A stretch of 15,812 nucleotides of DNA, from assembly GCA_038199375.1 (NCBI GenBank), contig JBBPZA010000090.1, positions 1-15,812 on the forward strand. The letters are read 5' to 3'. A program made the position numbers and the translations under genes. The notes beneath the pieces were generated by a model that saw only the letters and a list, made by a program, of their open reading frames with translations, did no database searches and was not told the origin of the DNA. Positions 13,536 to 15,812 of this stretch are shown one piece after another (the first letter of the stretch is position 1; each line of letters opens with the position of its first letter). This DNA comes from JBBPZA01 sp038199375. GTDB lineage: Bacteria; Actinomycetota; Thermoleophilia; Solirubrobacterales; Solirubrobacteraceae.

Positions 13536-13548
13536 ATCGGTAGCTTGA

Positions 13549-13600
13549 CGGATCCGGATCCGCGTCGGATTTGACTGCCGGAGCCCCTTGGCGCGTAGAG
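13549..13600 (+). promoter_or_regulatory. Divergent promoter region with a 14-bp palindrome; possible leaderless promoter
   Basis: CGGATCCGGATCCG (13549-13562) is a perfect 14-bp palindrome midway between the divergent starts at 13535 and 13608. To its right, TTGACT (13571-13576) and GTAGAG (13595-13600) are 18 bases apart. Transcription would begin at about 13607, which is the ATG itself. No ribosome binding site is visible there, which agrees with leaderless translation, common in actinobacteria. The palindrome may be an operator. Confidence 0.3.
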
Positions 13601-13607
13601 CTATCTG

Positions 13608-15026
13608 ATGCCGCGCCGAGCACCCGCCGACCAACCTCTCGCGACCGCGGCCCGCTGGCCGCTTGGGATCGGCCTGACTTCCTGGCGTTACATGTGGCGG
13701 ACGACCCCCGTGCACCGCTGGGAGATGGCCGGGTCGATGCCCGAGGACGCGCCACCGGCGTATCCGGCCGACTTCGACCTCGAGGGGGTGCAGCAGCCTC
13801 GGGACGGCGTCGGACCGCTGATCCACCGGATCTACCGCACACGCATCGGCGGCGTTCGGACCTCCGCCGAGCAGCTCATGGAGGCGCTGACGGCGGACCT
13901 CAACCAGGTTGCACCATCCGAGTTCGCGAGCTTTCAAAAGGTTCACGGCGAGCCGCAGCGGCTGGCGATCGGCGACGAGTACGTCGTGCGGATGCCCGGC
14001 CCCTGGAACGGTCCGGTGCGCGTGGCGGCGGCCAGCTCCACGGCCTTTCGCCTGGTCACCCTCGAGGGCCACCTCGAGGCGGGGCAGATCGAGTTCAGCG
14101 CGCGCTGCGACCACCGCTCGCTCGAGTTCTCGATCGAGTCCTGGGCGCGAAGCGGCGACCGGCTCTCCGACCTCATGTACTCCAACGTGCGGATGGCCAA
14201 GGAGGTCCAGTTGCACATGTGGACCTCGGTGCTCGAGCGCGTCGCCGCGCTGCCCGCCGGCAAGCTCGACGGCGGCATCGTCGTTACCACCCGGCGCCTG
14301 GATCCCGACTACGACGAGGAGGGGGACGAGGGGAACGCGGCTCGCGGTAACGCGCGCGGCGGCACCGGCCCCGGCCACCGGCGGGCCCGGAGAAGGCTCG
14401 TCGAGCTCTCCGATCTCCGCGTGAACTTCGACCACGAAGCGCGCGACGTGGCCGCGCCCGAGGGCGGATGGCGCCTCGACGACATGGTCGAGCCCCTCCC
14501 CCACGAGCCGCCCGGACCTCCGGTGGAAGGCGGAAGCTGGCAGGTCGCCCGGGAGCTGATGCTCAACTACCGGGTCGCCGATCCGGCGGTCGTCCGCGCG
14601 TCATACCGCGCCGACGCGGAGCTGGCCGGCCGCGACATGCTGCTGCAGATCCGCTTTCTCGGGCTGCGCTTCCAGGTGGGCGTGCGCATCGGCGAGGTCT
14701 ACGAGGGGCCCGACGACCTCGACGGGCGCCAAGCACACGTGTTCGGCTGGTACTACCAGACCCTCGAAGGGCACTTCGAGCAGGGCCAGATGCACTACGA
14801 GGTCTGGAAGTGGCTGGACACCGGCGACGTCGAGTTCCGCCTGCACGCCTTCTCCCGGGTCGCCGAGCACGGCCCGGCCCTCCTGCGCCTCGGCTTCCGC
14901 CTCGTCGGTCGCCAGCAGCAGCTGCGGTTCTACCGCACCGCGTGCCGGCGCATGCGGAGGCTCACGGAGGCGCAGCTGGAGATCGAGCAAAGGGCCGAGC
15001 CAGGGCAGAGCGCGGGCGGCAGTTAG
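13608..15026 (+). CDS. Tandem DUF1990 protein (two DUF1990-like domains)
   Basis: A 472-residue soluble protein built of two related halves. Residues 60-215 (LIHRIYRTRIGGVRTSAEQL ... FRLVTLEGHLEAGQIEFSAR) and 266-455 (DPAVVRASYRADAELAGRDM ... YYQTLEGHFEQGQMHYEVW) both carry the DUF1990 signature TLEGHxExGQxxF/Y followed by a strand and an 'F/A-xSR/WARSG' turn. The second half is the better match, with VGVRIGEVYEG before it and a long Arg-rich C-terminal helix after it. The linker (about 230-265) is acidic then Gly/Arg-rich. A single DUF1990 protein is about 170-200 residues, so this is a duplication. An N-terminal WRYMWRTTPVHRWE segment (26-39) is extra. Function is unknown in the family. The intron remnant lies directly behind its stop in opposite orientation. 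Confidence 0.65.
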   Translation: MPRRAPADQPLATAARWPLGIGLTSWRYMWRTTPVHRWEMAGSMPEDAPPAYPADFDLEGVQQPRDGVGPLIHRIYRTRIGGVRTSAEQLMEALTADLNQVAPSEFASFQKVHGEPQRLAIGDEYVVRMPGPWNGPVRVAAASSTAFRLVTLEGHLEAGQIEFSARCDHRSLEFSIESWARSGDRLSDLMYSNVRMAKEVQLHMWTSVLERVAALPAGKLDGGIVVTTRRLDPDYDEEGDEGNAARGNARGGTGPGHRRARRRLVELSDLRVNFDHEARDVAAPEGGWRLDDMVEPLPHEPPGPPVEGGSWQVARELMLNYRVADPAVVRASYRADAELAGRDMLLQIRFLGLRFQVGVRIGEVYEGPDDLDGRQAHVFGWYYQTLEGHFEQGQMHYEVWKWLDTGDVEFRLHAFSRVAEHGPALLRLGFRLVGRQQQLRFYRTACRRMRRLTEAQLEIEQRAEPGQSAGGS

Positions 15027-15070
15027 CTTTGGTCGGGTCGCCGGGGGCATTGCAGCCCCCGGCTCCCACG

Positions 15071-15104
15071 GATCTGGGCGTGACAGTCTCCCGTCACCCA
15101 GCTC
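15071..15104 (-). ncRNA. Group II intron 1 domain V
   Basis: A 34-nt element on the minus strand starting GAGCTGGGTGAC and ending GCCCAGATC. Size, GAGC start and stem-bulge-stem layout fit domain V, the catalytic hairpin that binds the metal ions for splicing. The usual closing GUUC is GAUC here, putting a G-A mismatch where the catalytic AGC triad normally has a G-U pair. The ribozyme may be inactive. Confidence 0.65.
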
Positions 15105-15117
15105 TTCTCACCAGCCG

Positions 15118-15669
15118 TTAGGGCGAGCGGACCCATCGCCATTGGGCGAACAGGCCGGGTTCTCGTTGGAGTAGCCCGGTCCACCACCGTTTGAACCGCT
15201 TGTAGGTCCGCAGCCGCCGGTACTTCTTCGCTGCCCAGCGCCTCAGGTAGATGTTGACGCGCCGTAGGAGGGGATACAGCATCGACCGGTAGTACCGGCC
15301 GTAATAGTGCATCCATCCGGCGATGATGGGGTTCAGCCATTCCGCCAGGTCGCCCAGCGACAGGTCGGTGCGCCGGTGGATCCGCATCTCGCGGAGCCGG
15401 TCGCTCTTGGCCCTCAGCGCCTCGGGGCTGATCGCGGGCAGGAACGACGTGAACTGCACGCCGGTTCTGCCGTTGACCGCGCCCCGTGGCCGGAACGCAT
15501 ATCCGAGGAACGTGAAGCTGGTGTGCTCGTGCTCCCCGCGACGCTGATCGTCCTTGCAATAGACGATCCTCGTCTTCTCGGGATGTAGCCGCAGGCCCAC
15601 CTCCTTCATCCGCGCGGTGAGCGCGCCGAGCACGTACTCGGCTTGGCGCTTGCTCTTGCAATGCACGAC
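15118..15669 (-). pseudogene. ltrA: Group II intron reverse transcriptase/maturase 1, C-terminal half
   Basis: Downstream of the break the frame reads VVHCKSKRQAEYVLGALTAR, then HPEKTRIVYCKDDQRRGEHE and TSFTFLGYAFRPR (RT blocks after the catalytic YADD). The maturase (GIIM) X domain follows: WLNPIIAGWMHYYGRYYRSM, LRRVNIYLRRWAAKKYRRLR and WWTGLLQREPGLFAQWRW. In intact enzymes VVHC is preceded directly by YADDF, the RT active site. Here the preceding codons belong to intron 2. The C-terminus is also altered: the relative at the right edge ends WRFGVRPDGWTMGAR, but this one shifts after WRW and stops at VRSP. Together these leave no catalytic polymerase. Confidence 0.8.
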
Positions 15670-15711
15670 TGGGTGAGTCGCCGGGGGGAGTCTCACCCCC
15701 CGGCGCTCGCA

Positions 15712-15745
15712 GAACCCGGCGTGAACCTCTCAGCTCACCGGGCTC
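15712..15745 (-). ncRNA. Group II intron 2 domain V
   Basis: A 34-nt element starting GAGCCCGGTGAGC and ending GCCGGGTTC. It has the canonical GAGC ... GUUC ends of domain V, with a stem, internal bulge and small terminal loop. It is offset by 641 bases from the domain V of intron 1, with the same orientation and length. Confidence 0.75.
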
Positions 15746-15812
15746 CCATCGTCCAGCCGTCGGGGCGCACGCCAAAACGCCAGTGGGCGAACAGGCCCGG
15801 CTGGCGTCTTGC
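15735..15812 (-). CDS. ltrA: Group II intron 2 reverse transcriptase/maturase, C-terminal end (partial)
   Basis: The frame from the window edge reads ARRQPGLFAHWRFGVRPDGW then TMGAR and stops at 15735-15737. The PGLFAHWRxGVRPDGWTxGAR ending is the standard C-terminus of endonuclease-less group II intron maturases. It also aligns with QREPGLFAQWRW of intron 1. The stop codon lies within the first stem of domain V, as is usual for this compact type. It appears intact as far as visible; the catalytic RT part is outside the window. Confidence 0.7.
   Translation of the reverse strand, partial: ARRQPGLFAHWRFGVRPDGWTMGAR

Larger units (their letters stand above)
15030..15669 (-). mobile_element. 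Group II intron 1, 3' part (interrupted by a second group II intron)
   Basis: On the minus strand this holds, in order, the second half of a group II intron RT/maturase gene, then a 34-nt domain V and a domain VI-like hairpin with a GCCGGGGGC stem (about 15041-15067). The intron ends at about 15030-15031, four to five bases beyond the DUF1990 stop codon and antisense to that gene. By side-by-side comparison with intron 2, the last common bases are CGGCGAC followed by a seven-base tail. The 5' part of the intron should resume on the far side of intron 2, outside the window. The maturase has no HNH endonuclease extension, which fits the endonuclease-lacking lineages that often settle next to transcript ends. 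Confidence 0.75.
15670..15812 (-). mobile_element. Group II intron 2, 3' end, inserted in the RT gene of intron 1
   Basis: At the right edge the minus strand shows the last 25 codons of a second maturase, a canonical domain V, a domain VI-like hairpin with a strong CGCCGGGGGG / CCCCCCGGCG stem (about 15678-15705), and then intron 1 RT sequence at VVHCKS. The junction is at about 15669/15670. The order and orientation match intron 1, so the two are related introns in a nested arrangement. The main body and 5' end of intron 2 lie beyond the window. Confidence 0.75.

Overview
The window reads as chromosomal DNA from a very GC-rich bacterium. GC is dominant at third codon positions, GTG starts are common, and the gene families are those typical of actinobacteria: PF06224 winged-helix proteins, DUF1990 proteins, small VOC proteins and DUF2254. 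A soil or freshwater actinobacterium, perhaps of the Solirubrobacterales/Thermoleophilia type, is my best guess. That placement is inference only; no rRNA or other phylogenetic marker is present.

Layout, left to right. Bases 1-388 hold two gene tails: the end of a low-molecular-weight tyrosine phosphatase, and a PIN-domain fragment in another frame. Bases 490-2825 carry a GFA-type zinc protein, an AlkZ/YcaQ-like winged-helix protein, a 46-codon relic of an ArsR-type regulator and an SRPBCC/AHSA1 protein, all on +. Bases 2851-6772 carry a methyltransferase (-), a DUF3616-like protein (+), a broken substrate-binding protein gene (-) and an unrecognised multi-pass membrane protein (+). Around 6951-7912 the start of a DUF2254 membrane-protein gene runs into a truncated IS1634-type element, with its DUF6788 gene and a broken DUF4277 transposase. 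Bases 7982-9124 encode an unusual methyltransferase-GNAT acetyltransferase fusion. Bases 9147-12403 (-) hold glutamine-dependent NAD+ synthetase (nadE), a VOC protein and another methyltransferase. Bases 12404-12848 are a debris and regulatory stretch with a likely LuxR/AAA fragment and two strong hairpins. They are followed by a second VOC protein (+), a small membrane protein (-) and a protein with two DUF1990 domains (+).

The right end (15030-15812) is the most striking part. The 3' portion of one group II intron (RT fragment and domain V) is interrupted at its RT catalytic region by the 3' end of a second group II intron in the same orientation. Each has a recognisable 34-nt domain V. This is a nested ('twintron-like') arrangement of which the window shows only the right-hand part.

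Functionally the window is not one pathway. It is a patchwork of housekeeping (NAD synthesis) and small accessory enzymes (methyltransferases, VOC proteins, GNAT), punctuated by at least seven truncated or frameshifted genes next to mobile DNA. I found no CRISPR array, tRNA or rRNA, and no obvious multi-gene defence or biosynthetic system. The best candidates for something not well described are the MTase-GNAT fusion, the nested introns, the tandem DUF1990 protein and a MerR-type promoter with no intact gene behind it.
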